Assembly: GCA_947476295.1 (NCBI GenBank) | Contig: CANJQC010000009.1 | Span: 1-64,000, forward strand | Length of the DNA stretch: 64,000 bases | Direction of reading: 5' to 3' | Origin: Planctomycetaceae bacterium | Lineage (GTDB): Bacteria; Planctomycetota; Planctomycetia; Planctomycetales; Planctomycetaceae | Part shown: positions 45,754-54,731 of the stretch, one piece after another | How positions within the stretch are numbered: the first letter of the stretch is position 1 | How the letters are laid out: the number at the start of each line of letters is the position of its first letter | Program-made: the position numbers and the translations under genes | Notes under the pieces: model-generated | Seen by the model: only the letters and a program-made list of their open reading frames with translations | Database searches by the model: none | Told to the model about the DNA's origin: nothing

Positions 45754-46902
45754 TTACTTCGCGTCTTTCGTTGGTTCAACAATGCCGAAGGAAAATTCAG
45801 TGCGGGATTTGAATGTTTCCCCAGGCTTCAGGATGGTCGAGGGAAAATTCGGGTGATTCACAGAATCCGGATAGTGCTGAGTCTCCAGACACATCGCACT
45901 GCGATGTGCGTATGGCTTTCCGTCTTTTCCATTCTGACCCTTCAGGAAATTGCCTGAGTAGAACTGGACGCCAGGTTCCGACGTGAAGACACGCATCCAT
46001 CGCCCGGACACAGGATCAACCAGCACCGCAGCAAGGTTGAGTTCGGCATTGACGTTCTTTTCGTTCAGCACGAAGTTATGGTCATAACCAATGGCCGATG
46101 TGGCACCGATCGATTCGATGCGATTTCCAATTCGTGTGGGTTTGCGGAAGTCGAGGTCTGTGCCTGCGACCGGTGCAATCTTACCGGTCGGGATGAGGGT
46201 GTCATCGGTCGGCGTGTAGTTGTCCGCATTTAGACGAAGAACGTGATCCAGCACCGTCGGGCTGCCTTCACCGCCAAGATTGAAATACGAGTGATTCGTG
46301 AGGTTCACCGGTGTCGCTTTGTTCGTCGTCGCCGTGTATGAAATTGAGATCGAATTGCCTTTCGATGGAACAAAATAGATCACTGAGACATTCAATTCAC
46401 CAGGATATCCTTCTTCTCCGTCAGGACTGGTGCAGGAAAACTGAACGCCCTGGCCATTGTCGTTGCTGATCGGCATGGCGGTCCAGATCAGCTTGTCCAG
46501 ACTGCGTTCAATGCCGCCGTGAAGATGATTTGGTTCGTTGTTGATGGCCAGCGTGTAGTCTTTGCCGTCGAGTGTGAATTTTCCCTTTGCAATACGATTG
46601 CAGACACGTCCGGTTGTGGTGCCGAAGTATTGATTGTCGTCTGATTCGTACCCGGTGACGTTGTCAAATCCCAACACCACATCGGCTGTCTTTCCATCTT
46701 TATCCGGCACATGCAACTGCACGAGCGTCGCGCCGCGGGTCATGATTTTTGCAGTCAGTCCGTTGCCGCTTTTCAATGTGTAGAGTTCTACAGCATGGCC
46801 ATCTTTGGTTTTTCCAAAAGATTCAGCCGCAGGATTTTCGCCAACAGCGGTCGATGTCATCAGTAGTCCTCCCAGAAACAATGCAGAACAAGACAGTTTC
46901 AT
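45754..46902 (-). CDS. galM: Secreted aldose 1-epimerase
   Basis: GalM interconverts alpha and beta anomers of aldoses. The 382-residue protein begins with a signal peptide (MKLSCSALFLGGLLMTSTAVG), so it works outside the cytoplasm. Motifs are GRVCNRIAKGKFTLDGK, NNEPNHLHGGIERSLDK (catalytic His), VNLTNHSYFNLGGEG, YDHNFVLNEK and SAMCLETQHYPDSVNHP with the catalytic Glu. An AAGGTGAG lies before the ATG at 46902. It is divergent from the DUF11 gene at 47147. Export of GalM is frequent in planctomycetes that degrade polysaccharides. Confidence 0.93.
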   Translation of the reverse strand: MKLSCSALFLGGLLMTSTAVGENPAAESFGKTKDGHAVELYTLKSGNGLTAKIMTRGATLVQLHVPDKDGKTADVVLGFDNVTGYESDDNQYFGTTTGRVCNRIAKGKFTLDGKDYTLAINNEPNHLHGGIERSLDKLIWTAMPISNDNGQGVQFSCTSPDGEEGYPGELNVSVIYFVPSKGNSISISYTATTNKATPVNLTNHSYFNLGGEGSPTVLDHVLRLNADNYTPTDDTLIPTGKIAPVAGTDLDFRKPTRIGNRIESIGATSAIGYDHNFVLNEKNVNAELNLAAVLVDPVSGRWMRVFTSEPGVQFYSGNFLKGQNGKDGKPYAHRSAMCLETQHYPDSVNHPNFPSTILKPGETFKSRTEFSFGIVEPTKDAK

Positions 46903-47146
46903 AGTCACTCACCTTAAACTTCAGAGAGACAAAAGGGTTGCCCAGCAAATCTCATCAATTGCAACGTGTGATTGTCAAGTTCTGCAGCGTCTCAGGCAAG
47001 TGAACCGTGATGTTCTCCGTCGATGTTGAGAAAGTCGTCTTCCATCGATCGGCGGAATCTGCTACTTGTTCCGCCGAAGCGCCAAGTGATCGCTCCGCAG
47101 GAGGCGGAGTTGACGACGGATTTTCCCGGGGCGGGAAGGGATTCCC

Positions 47147-49960
47147 ATGCAAAGTTCTATGTGGAAATTATTGACAGCTGCGGGCATTATTGGCATCGGT
47201 ACAATGACGGTTCTGGAGGTCCAGAATCGTCTGTCGATGCTGTCGCACGCATCAAATATTGCCAAAGCCACTAATTCCGCTGAAATTGCAGGAGCAACAC
47301 CTTCGGGTAAGTCGGACGTGATTCCTGACGCCACGACCGCTCTGGATCGTATGCTGGCAGGCGATAACGCGATTGATGACACGCAGTTTGCCATGGATGA
47401 ACCGAATGCTCCCCATGACACCGGTTCACTTCATCCAACCGCTGACGATCAGGTCTATGCTGGAGTGACACCCGTCAATCGGACGGTCCTGAAGGATACA
47501 CTGGCCAGCGATGACAATTCGCTTGATCGTTCGTTCGAATCCGACAGCGAACCAAAACCCTCAAGTACATCCGGCGCCGCTGAGCCTCAGGCAAACAGTG
47601 CTGCGACCACTGAACCGGTAAGTTTTTCTGGCGAGACTGCTCCAGTGGCGTCATCAACATTATCCAGCCCGTCGAAGTCGATAGGCACGTCTTCAACAAT
47701 GTTCTTTAACGGCAACCATGAAAATACAACGTCGGCAACGACGTCAAAGTCGGCGACTCCATCCGTCGCAGCGCCGCCGACGACGACAAGGAACATGATT
47801 CCCACGTCAACTCCGACGTTAACTCCCGCATCAAGCGACAGCCGAACTGCGGCGGTGGACAGCTCCGCAGCCCGCTCGACATCTTCGGCACAGCAGATCG
47901 ATCCGGATGTTCCCGATCTTTTTATGCCGGATGCCGTGCCGGAGATTGACCGACCGTCAAGCCCTTCGGCACCACGCAGCCAGCCAGCTCTCGACACACC
48001 GCTCATGGAAACGCCGGGTTTCGAATCCGATACGGTGCCAAATTTTGACATCACGCCAGAGCTCGCGAATCCAGCCGGCCGAGATGGAAGCGGGGTGCCG
48101 CCTGAAAGCAATCCGAGTACTCCCGGTGGAACCCCGGCAGCTTCCACGAATGATGACGACACACGATTCTTTGAATCCGATGAACCGGTCCCAACGCCTC
48201 CTGTGGGAAATGGTGGATCAAGGCCAGACACCAGTCGTCAAGCACCACCAGCATTCGATCTGGATCCTGTCCCCGGACTTGACGATCGCAGCATCCCACC
48301 GAGATCAACGCCGAGATCAACGCCGGGTTCAGCCCCGCATTCAACACCCCCGAACCCCGCAGATGCCGATTTTCCTAAACCAAGTTACCCGGATCCAGGC
48401 TCCGTTCCTGACCTGAACGAGGGTGCTCCGTTCGATTCATTACCCGGTCGTGGCGACGCCTTCGAAGACTCTTCGAACTTGCCGGCAATCAGTGATCGCC
48501 CAGCGCGTTCAACCCCTGACCGCAGTGGCGGAGGTCCAGGCGCAGCAGGAGATGCTGGTGACCGACGTATGTCAGAAGTAATGCGTCCGCAGTTGAGTAT
48601 TGAGAAGCATGCACCGGGCGCGGCCACTGTCGGCGTGCCACACGAATACACGATCGTTGTTTCCAATGAAGGTGATTCGACTGCATACGATGTGGTGGTG
48701 GACGACGAACTTGGCAACGGCGCGAAACTTGAAAACTCTAAACCGACTGCTGACTTCGACCGAGCTAGTGGCAGACTCAGCTGGACAATCCGCGAACTTG
48801 CTCCGCATGACAAACAGGAAATCGTGGTCCGCGTCACGCCGACCGGTGAAGGCACACTGGACGGCATCGCGACCGTTCGATTCAAAGCTCAGGTCAAGTC
48901 TGCCACGATCATCACGGCTCCGAAGCTCACGCTGGAAATGACCGGGCCGAATGAAGTGAAAGTTGGTGACGAAGTGCAGTTGCGCTATGTCATCAGCAAC
49001 AAAGGCACCGGGGATGCAAGTAACGTGATTTTGCGAAGCATGTTACCGCCCGGCCTAAAACATTCCGAAGGCGGTGATCTGGAATATGAAATCGAGAACC
49101 TCCGCGCCGGTGATCGGGAAGAGATCAACCTGACGGTTGTCGCCGCAGAGCCCGGTCGGCTCCGCACGGTGTCTGAAGTCACAACCTCCGGCGTTTCCGC
49201 CGCCAAAGCGACGACCGACATTGATATTATCGGTTCGCAATTGACTATTCAGCGACTGGGACCGGAGCGACGATTCGTGGGTCGTACGGCAAAGTTCCAG
49301 AACGTCGTTACGAATGAAACAAACTTCGAAGCTAACAACGCTATCGTGACCGAGCTGGTGCCTGAAGGCATGAAATTTATTTCCGCCGATAACGGCGGCG
49401 AATACAACCCGGAAACCGGTCGCATCCGCTGGGAGCTGGCTCGCCTCGCGCCCGGCAGGCAGACTGTGCTGGAAGTCGAACTGGAAGCAGTATCAGCTGG
49501 TGAGCGGGAGATGATTGTCGAAGTCGTTGAAAACGCCGGATTCCGGTCGCAGGCCACAGAGAACACAGTCGTCACCGTCGAAGATTATGAAAACATGACG
49601 GCGAATATCAGTCGTCAGGACGCACCGGTCGCGATCGGCGAGACCTTCGGTTTTACAATCACGATTGAAAACCGCGGCACGGCGGTCGCCCGTAATGTAG
49701 AAATGGTGATCGACGTGCCGTCAGAAATTGTCGTCAAAGCCGCCGGAACTCGTACTATCCCCGCTCGCCGTATGGGGAATTCCGTTCGCTACTCCATAGT
49801 AGAGGCGATTCAGCCTGCGGAGAAGATGACGTTCGAGCTGAAACTTCAGGGCGAACGACCGGCACAGAACGCCCTTGTTCGAGCATCGTTGAAGTATGAA
49901 CAGATGAAGGAACCACTGATCGTTTCAGAATCCGTCACGATCTTCGACGACCGACCATAA
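47147..49960 (+). CDS. DUF11-repeat exported protein with long Ser/Pro/Thr linker
   Basis: This 937-residue envelope protein starts with a membrane/signal segment (MWKLLTAAGIIGIGTMTVL). A low-complexity Ser/Thr/Pro/Asp-rich region covers residues 60-470 (RSTPRSTPGSAPHSTPPNPA). From about 485 to the end are four tandem DUF11-like immunoglobulin-type beta domains, with signature phrases such as YTIVVSNEGDSTAYDVVVDDEL, LRYVISNKGTGDASNV, AKFQNVVTNETNFEANNA and FTITIENRGTAVARNVEMVID. Such proteins are common in planctomycete envelopes and may be structural. No catalytic motif is visible. The ATG at 47147 is chosen; another Met follows at codon 5. Confidence 0.88.
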   Translation: MQSSMWKLLTAAGIIGIGTMTVLEVQNRLSMLSHASNIAKATNSAEIAGATPSGKSDVIPDATTALDRMLAGDNAIDDTQFAMDEPNAPHDTGSLHPTADDQVYAGVTPVNRTVLKDTLASDDNSLDRSFESDSEPKPSSTSGAAEPQANSAATTEPVSFSGETAPVASSTLSSPSKSIGTSSTMFFNGNHENTTSATTSKSATPSVAAPPTTTRNMIPTSTPTLTPASSDSRTAAVDSSAARSTSSAQQIDPDVPDLFMPDAVPEIDRPSSPSAPRSQPALDTPLMETPGFESDTVPNFDITPELANPAGRDGSGVPPESNPSTPGGTPAASTNDDDTRFFESDEPVPTPPVGNGGSRPDTSRQAPPAFDLDPVPGLDDRSIPPRSTPRSTPGSAPHSTPPNPADADFPKPSYPDPGSVPDLNEGAPFDSLPGRGDAFEDSSNLPAISDRPARSTPDRSGGGPGAAGDAGDRRMSEVMRPQLSIEKHAPGAATVGVPHEYTIVVSNEGDSTAYDVVVDDELGNGAKLENSKPTADFDRASGRLSWTIRELAPHDKQEIVVRVTPTGEGTLDGIATVRFKAQVKSATIITAPKLTLEMTGPNEVKVGDEVQLRYVISNKGTGDASNVILRSMLPPGLKHSEGGDLEYEIENLRAGDREEINLTVVAAEPGRLRTVSEVTTSGVSAAKATTDIDIIGSQLTIQRLGPERRFVGRTAKFQNVVTNETNFEANNAIVTELVPEGMKFISADNGGEYNPETGRIRWELARLAPGRQTVLEVELEAVSAGEREMIVEVVENAGFRSQATENTVVTVEDYENMTANISRQDAPVAIGETFGFTITIENRGTAVARNVEMVIDVPSEIVVKAAGTRTIPARRMGNSVRYSIVEAIQPAEKMTFELKLQGERPAQNALVRASLKYEQMKEPLIVSESVTIFDDRP

Positions 49961-50019
49961 CGTTGCAGCGGATTGCTGCAGCACGGATAAATTCGTGGAC
50001 GCATCCTGGTGAACTTACT

Positions 50020-51354
50020 TCATCTCTCACCGATGCAATACAGAACTTCTTGGCGTCGTCCGTCAACGTCAAGGGCTATGCGATGATAGATTCGGCCTCC
50101 ACAGATGGCCGGTGTTGCGAAGACGCTGTTGCCCAATTGATTGGTGGCGACAATTTCAAGTTTCTCTGCGGATGCCTCAAACACAAAAGTCTGCCCCTCT
50201 TCATTGGCAGCATAAATCAGGTTATCAACCAGCACGGGCGAACTGCTGAAAGTCCCGCTCAAGCGGCCCTTCCAGAGTTCTTCGCCCGTGTCGCTCTTCC
50301 AGCACATTGCAATGCCGGCATCCATGACCGCAAACAGGTATCCATCGCGAGTCAGCAGAGATGGGACATAACTTCGAGTAGGGTTTTCCCATACAATCCT
50401 GCCTGATCCATCGGCCGCGACGGCTGAAACATGATTCTTTGGATACCCGCCGCTCGTGAAAATTCGATGACCATCTGTGACAGTGGTTGTCACACATTCG
50501 GTCGTCGAACCATCGATTTCCCAAAACGTTTCACCTGTGAGTGGATTCAGGCTGGTGACCAAGTCGCAGCCGATGAGAAACAGCTGATTCTTTCCTTCAA
50601 CATTCAGGATCACCGGTGATGAGTAGTTTGCTTTCATCGGCCGCGATTTCTGCCAAACGATGTCTCCTGTTGCGCGGTTCATCGCCATAATCACTCCGCC
50701 GCCTTTGTTGTCCGAAACACCAATGACGAGATCCTGATACAGCAATGGTGATGACCCGAATCCCTGATGATTGATATACGCGGATATTTTCGTTTGCCAG
50801 AGTTTCTTTCCCTGCCGATCAAGGGCCGTCATGTAAACTGAATCACCATTCAGGAAGTTGACAAAGAATCGATCACCATCACACGCTGCCGCAGCTGAAG
50901 CCATTGATGACTTTGCATTGCCCTTGACCTCTAGGCCGCTTTCATGGACGACGGTTTCCCAAAGCTGTTTGCCCGTCTCGCGATCAAAGCACAAGACCGT
51001 CTGCACGTTTCGAGCGATATCCGCTGCCGTGACCACCACCTGATCGCCCACAACGATCGGCGATCCATGGCCGCGGCCTGGCAGATTGGTCTTCCAGACA
51101 ACATTCTCAGAATCGCTCCATTGCACCGGCGGATGCTGGTGCGGGTTCGCGATCCCGTCATGAGTGACCCCGCGCCACCACGGCCAGTCCTGCGCCAGAT
51201 CGACATGGATCGCTGACGGATTTACATCGGTCGCGGCTGATTCGGTCTGTCCGGCTGCAGCGTCATGATTGTGTGCTGCAATGAGCATCAGGATTGCGGC
51301 AATAACTGCAATGAGATTCAAGAGACGGGAACATGGAGTAAAGAAATTGCTCAT
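50020..51354 (-). CDS. Exported PQQ-type beta-propeller protein
   Basis: This 444-residue protein starts with a hydrophobic signal (LLNLIAVIAAILMLIAAHNHDAAAG is cut here by the usual rules). It then shows repeated propeller blades with the QQ-type phrases CFDRETGKQLWETVV, ALDRQGKKLWQTKI, AMNRATGDIVWQKS, SLNPLTGETFWEID and KSDTGEELWKGRL. The opening DWPWWRGVTHDGIA is typical of planctomycete secreted propellers. PQQ-binding and catalytic Glu/Asp residues of true quinoprotein dehydrogenases are not evident, so it is probably a structural or ligand-binding propeller. It ends 59 bases from the DUF11 gene stop. Confidence 0.9.
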   Translation of the reverse strand: MSNFFTPCSRLLNLIAVIAAILMLIAAHNHDAAAGQTESAATDVNPSAIHVDLAQDWPWWRGVTHDGIANPHQHPPVQWSDSENVVWKTNLPGRGHGSPIVVGDQVVVTAADIARNVQTVLCFDRETGKQLWETVVHESGLEVKGNAKSSMASAAAACDGDRFFVNFLNGDSVYMTALDRQGKKLWQTKISAYINHQGFGSSPLLYQDLVIGVSDNKGGGVIMAMNRATGDIVWQKSRPMKANYSSPVILNVEGKNQLFLIGCDLVTSLNPLTGETFWEIDGSTTECVTTTVTDGHRIFTSGGYPKNHVSAVAADGSGRIVWENPTRSYVPSLLTRDGYLFAVMDAGIAMCWKSDTGEELWKGRLSGTFSSSPVLVDNLIYAANEEGQTFVFEASAEKLEIVATNQLGNSVFATPAICGGRIYHRIALDVDGRRQEVLYCIGER

Positions 51355-51756
51355 GGTTTAAACTTTCAACAAGGGGAGTTTCTCAAACAGTCGGTGGGCT
51401 CTGCGTTTTTTGCGAGTGGGCTAGGGCTTCCAGCCCGCAAGATTCGTTTGCATGACAGGCACATCAAAAACCATGGCAGGCGTGAAGCCTAACCCACGAC
51501 TTAAGAAGACCTCAGTTCGACGACTCGTGCCATCATATTGATGTGAACCACGTCTGCCAATTCGCCTCGGTCAGCCGATTCTCACACATATCCGAAAGAA
51601 AACGATCTGCAGGAGTTTTGGCACAGTGTTCGCATTTAGTGATTCCCAGAGTTCGAGTAACTCGGTGTGGAATCGAGACGACAGCGAACATCGACATCGT
51701 CGCCAATCGACGTGTCACCGTCAATTTAAGAGCCGATACCAAAGGAATGAATTACT
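51355..51756. other. Gap between divergent propeller and Cys-repeat genes
   Basis: No gene is supported in these 402 bases. The stretch contains the inverted repeat 51416-51497. AAAGGA just before 51757 is the likely ribosome-binding site of the Cys-repeat gene. No promoter was assigned. Confidence 0.45.
51416..51497. repeat. Imperfect inverted repeat, about 23-bp arms
   Basis: The left arm GTGGGCTAGGGCTTCCAGCC (51416-51438) pairs with the right arm 51475-51497 (ending GAAGCCTAACCCAC), with one bulged G and a few mismatches. It sits between divergent genes. It belongs to a visually distinct type of intergenic hairpin from the others in the window. Confidence 0.7.
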
Positions 51757-52650
51757 ATGAAGACTTTGAATCTTTTTTCAGCGATGTGTGTTGCCATCCT
51801 GCTTGCCACGCCTGTGTTTGTGCACGCTCAGGACTTCCGCTCACCCTACGGTGCTTCAAGAACGAATGCTGGCCCGTCACGATCTTTTCTGGGCTTGCCA
51901 ATTCCGCAGCAGTGGAGCGGAAATCGACCCGCAGCAACAAATCAGTATTCCAGAAACGGAGTGTACGGCAGCAACAGTAATTACGGTCAGAACTCCGCAT
52001 TTGGAGCGAATGGTCAAAATGGCAGTGGTCAGTGTGCGACTGGCAACTGCCCGATGGGTCAAAGTGCGACGAGTCGGTTTGCATCCGGCAACTGTCCGAA
52101 AGGAAATTGTGCCACTGGATCCTGCCGCAACTGCAGTTGTCCTGATGGCTCTTGTGCGAGTGGTCTGTGTGCCAGCGGTCGATGTGCAACATGTGCATAC
52201 GGACAATGTTCCGGATGTGCCAACGGCGAGTGTCGCAACGGTCAACGCGCAAGTGGAAACTGTCTAGGCGGACAGTGCCCGCTCAATCAAAATTCGAATG
52301 CTCGCTACAACTCCGTCCCGAGCTACGGTGTCCAGGGAGACTGGTCGCCTCGTACGCCGCGGTCGAATGTGGTTGACCCGTTTCGTCGGGCGGAATATCA
52401 GAATGGAAACGATAACTGGACTCCGCGTCCGGCCGTGCGAAACCCTGTCAACGATTTGTATCCCTCAAGCTACAACCAGAACGATCTGGATCTGCGACGC
52501 CCGTACTTTAACAATCAGTCGGGTGACCTGAATGACTCTCGATCTGGTGACAGTTCTTCAGCAGCACGAGACATTCCGACACCACGCCCGTCGGATCGTT
52601 CAATGTTCAGTGCTCCGGCTGACCGTGCTCATGGTCTGGCTCAGATCTAA
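51757..52650 (+). CDS. Secreted Cys-pentapeptide repeat protein
   Basis: This 297-residue exported protein has a signal peptide (MKTLNLFSAMCVAILLATPV, FVHA). Residues 93-174 contain 16 cysteines, most of them exactly five residues apart with a Gly two before each Cys (ATGNC, ASGNC, PKGNC, ATGSC, PDGSC, ASGLC, ASGRC, YGQC, ANGEC, LGGQC). One stretch keeps the five-residue register from 93 to 143, with Ser and Phe at the two empty positions; a second register runs 154-174. The flanks are Asn/Ser/Arg/Pro-rich. No family is recognised. Possible roles are disulfide-linked envelope structure or metal binding; both are inference. Confidence 0.85.
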   Translation: MKTLNLFSAMCVAILLATPVFVHAQDFRSPYGASRTNAGPSRSFLGLPIPQQWSGNRPAATNQYSRNGVYGSNSNYGQNSAFGANGQNGSGQCATGNCPMGQSATSRFASGNCPKGNCATGSCRNCSCPDGSCASGLCASGRCATCAYGQCSGCANGECRNGQRASGNCLGGQCPLNQNSNARYNSVPSYGVQGDWSPRTPRSNVVDPFRRAEYQNGNDNWTPRPAVRNPVNDLYPSSYNQNDLDLRRPYFNNQSGDLNDSRSGDSSSAARDIPTPRPSDRSMFSAPADRAHGLAQI

Positions 52651-52774
52651 TTGTCGAAAACGTCTGGCGTGCGGTTCCCAATGACGGATTGAGCCTCGCG
52701 GCAGGGTGAAGCCGAAGAACGTGGAGTATATGGAGAGCACGTTCCATGCTCGGGATTTCCCAACTGCCAAAAGG

Positions 52775-52824
52775 ACTCGCTCCGACATCATCATGACGGT
52801 GATGTTGGGCGAGTTTATGTTGTT
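52775..52824. repeat. 50-bp direct repeat, copy 1 (itself a hairpin)
   Basis: It matches 53619-53668 at 46 of 50 positions with no gaps. Within the copy, ACTCGC near 52775 and GCGAGT near 52808 pair, and the adjoining ACATCA / TGATGT extends the stem, so it is also a hairpin. It lies 36 bases past the stop of the DUF5615 gene. Confidence 0.88.
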
Positions 52825-52859
52825 GAGTCGGTTCATGCACATCATCGATTCGTAAAAAA

Positions 52860-53204
52860 TCAGAGGTACAATACCTGACCTTCCCACTCGCCTTCTTTAC
52901 TGTAGAGTGCGAACAGCAGAATATCGTCGATTGACTGGCCAATTGCCGCACGACGATTGACAATGAACACGCCCGGCATCGGTTGTCCGGCGCTCATTCG
53001 ATCGTAGGCAAATGAGGGCATCGTGGCAATGTCGTGCGTGAGCAACACTCGACCGGTTTCCGCCGCAGATGCCAAAATCGCCGGATCGTCGGCTGCTAAC
53101 AACCCGACATCCTGGACGCGGACCAGATCAATCGTCGGATTTGCACGGAAAAGTCCGCGTACGATCTCGCCGTTGAAGTTTTCGTCACTCAACAGCCGCA
53201 GCAT
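52860..53204 (-). CDS. DUF5615 PIN-like toxin candidate
   Basis: This 114-residue protein matches the DUF5615/Mut7-C PIN-like family: LLSDENFNGEIVRGL at the start supplies the first acidic residue, VRVQDVGLLAADDPAILA the second block, and LLTHDIATMPSFAYDRM the third. PIN-fold proteins are usually RNases. It follows and overlaps the DUF433 gene by 20 bases, the standard arrangement for DUF433-DUF5615 pairs, thought to be toxin-antitoxin systems. Toxic activity has not been shown for this pair. Confidence 0.85.
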   Translation of the reverse strand: MLRLLSDENFNGEIVRGLFRANPTIDLVRVQDVGLLAADDPAILASAAETGRVLLTHDIATMPSFAYDRMSAGQPMPGVFIVNRRAAIGQSIDDILLFALYSKEGEWEGQVLYL

Positions 53205-53544
53205 TGGCGTTCCCTGTTATGCTGCGACGATCCATCAATCGGCGGCGAATCTCGGACATCTCCGGCTGCTCCGCTTGAAAACTCTGCCGAATGACTTCTG
53301 CCCGTCGCTCCCTTTCTTCCAAATAGTCCCGAATTTCCTGGCGGTGTCGCAGGTAATATGCGATGGCTGCATAGACGTCGGCCAGTTTCAGTGTCGAGTA
53401 CATTTGGACAATGGTTTCGGGTGTCGCACCGTCATCAAACGCATGCACAACTAAGTCGAGCAGCACGCGACAATCGCCAACGCGAATATCCCCGTGTTCA
53501 TCCTTGGTCAACGGAATTGGTTCAGCGGAAAAGGCGATTGACAT
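53185..53544 (-). CDS. DUF433 antitoxin-like protein
   Basis: This 119-residue protein of the DUF433 family shows PIPLTKDEHGDIRVGDCRVLLDLVVHAFDDGATPETIVQMYSTLKLADVYAAIAYYL (continuing into the helical end) as its conserved core, cut here at several joins. This is a winged-helix-type DNA-binding domain found with VapB-like antitoxins. The ATG at 53544 fits the core; a start 12 codons upstream is less likely. It is the first gene of the pair, whose promoter would lie in 53545-53618, next to the second direct repeat. It probably autoregulates, by analogy with other toxin-antitoxin operons. Confidence 0.83.
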   Translation of the reverse strand: MSIAFSAEPIPLTKDEHGDIRVGDCRVLLDLVVHAFDDGATPETIVQMYSTLKLADVYAAIAYYLRHRQEIRDYLEERERRAEVIRQSFQAEQPEMSEIRRRLMDRRSITGNANAAAVE

Positions 53545-53618
53545 GATCGTTCTCGCAGGAGGCAAATACTCGTAATGCATCTTAAGCAGTCAGCTTGCCA
53601 ATACAACCGCACTCCGAC

Positions 53619-53668
53619 ACTCGCTTCGACATCACGATGACGGTGGTGTTGGGCGAGTTTATGTTGTT
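53619..53668. repeat. 50-bp direct repeat, copy 2, overlapping the terC stop
   Basis: It is nearly identical to 52775-52824 and in the same orientation. Its right end contains the terC stop codon (TTA at 53659-53661 on the plus strand) and the last two Thr codons, so the element appears to have been inserted into, or to have become part of, the 3' end of terC. Confidence 0.88.
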
Positions 53669-54564
53669 TCGGCTTTGGATTTTCGTGCTGGCAGGAATCC
53701 GATACCAAATGCTGCAAGCATCGACATCCAGAAGATCCAGAACTCCGGTCTTGCATAGTTGTGAAAATCAACAGCATGCGGATTCACATTAGAATTGAAT
53801 GCCCAATCGGCAAGAAGCTTCAGCCCTATCACAATGATCAGAAGATAGGCGGACAATTCGAAGCGTGGAAATCTCTCAAGCAGTCTGATGAACATGGCCG
53901 CCGCAACGCGCATCAGGACGATTCCGAGCAATCCGCCAGTCACTACCACCCATAACTTCGGATGAAACGCATTTTCAGGATGACCTTTCGGAGGAACCCC
54001 GACCAGTCCGATAGCGGCAAGAATCGAATCCACTGCGAATGCGATATCCGTAAGCTCGATGACGACAACAGTCATCCAGAAACTTTTCCCTGCTCGAAGT
54101 TTCTCTTCCGGGATGGGCACTGGAACACGTTCTTTAATTTCAAGCATTTCTTGGTCGGCCGTCAGTTTTTCACCGGTTTCAGCGTCGCGCAGTTGTGGCT
54201 CACCCGCAGCGTCAGTACTTAGTGTGTTCGCGCTTTTTTCCTGTGACTCAAAGAACAGGTGCTTGACAGCGATATAAATCAGATAGCCACCGCCGATGAG
54301 CTTTACGACATGCCATTCAAGCAGATACTGGGCGGTTGCCACTGCTAAAAACCGAAATACGAACGCACCGATCAGACCATATGTCAGCGCTCGACCTTGC
54401 AAAGGCTTCGGAACTCTTGAAGCCAGAAGCCCCAGTACCAGCGCGTTATCAATCGAGAGCAGGCCTTCCAGCAGCACAAGCAGCAGGATGACAAGAAGAT
54501 CCTTGTTACTGAACGTCTGACTCCAAAACATCGGAGTATCTGCGGCCAGTTGAAACAAATCGTG
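53659..54564 (-). CDS. terC: TerC-family integral membrane protein
   Basis: This 301-residue multi-pass membrane protein belongs to the TerC family, linked to metal-ion (Mn) homeostasis or tellurite resistance. Hydrophobic segments include LLVILLLVLLEGLLSIDNAL (with conserved acidic and Asn residues), FVFRFLAVATAQYLL, FWMTVVVIELTDIAFAVDSI (second acidic motif), VVVTGGLLGIVLMRVAAAMF and AYLLIIVIGLKLLADWAF. A polar cytoplasmic loop separates the two halves. The ATG at 54564 is preferred to one 11 codons earlier. Its final codons lie inside a repeat element (53619-53668). Confidence 0.93.
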   Translation of the reverse strand, partial: HDLFQLAADTPMFWSQTFSNKDLLVILLLVLLEGLLSIDNALVLGLLASRVPKPLQGRALTYGLIGAFVFRFLAVATAQYLLEWHVVKLIGGGYLIYIAVKHLFFESQEKSANTLSTDAAGEPQLRDAETGEKLTADQEMLEIKERVPVPIPEEKLRAGKSFWMTVVVIELTDIAFAVDSILAAIGLVGVPPKGHPENAFHPKLWVVVTGGLLGIVLMRVAAAMFIRLLERFPRFELSAYLLIIVIGLKLLADWAFNSNVNPHAVDFHNYARPEFWIFWMSMLAAFGIGFLPARKSKAETT

Positions 54565-54731
54565 CATGACGCAAAATCCAAAGCAAAGTTGTGCCAAACC
54601 CGGAATCTGTTCGTCCGGATGAGTGGCGGAAGGGAAGATCTTAGTTCACCGGATATTGAATGCCAGTGCGGAGATTGTCAGTGATCGGGCGTTTCTCAGG
54701 GAATTCTCGCGTAACCAGCAGCAACCTGCGT

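Noticed and set aside
51755-52252. His/Cys-rich minus-strand frame opposite the Cys-repeat gene
   Set aside because: It is the antisense shadow of the periodic Cys codons; the plus-strand frame has a signal peptide and a ribosome-binding site.
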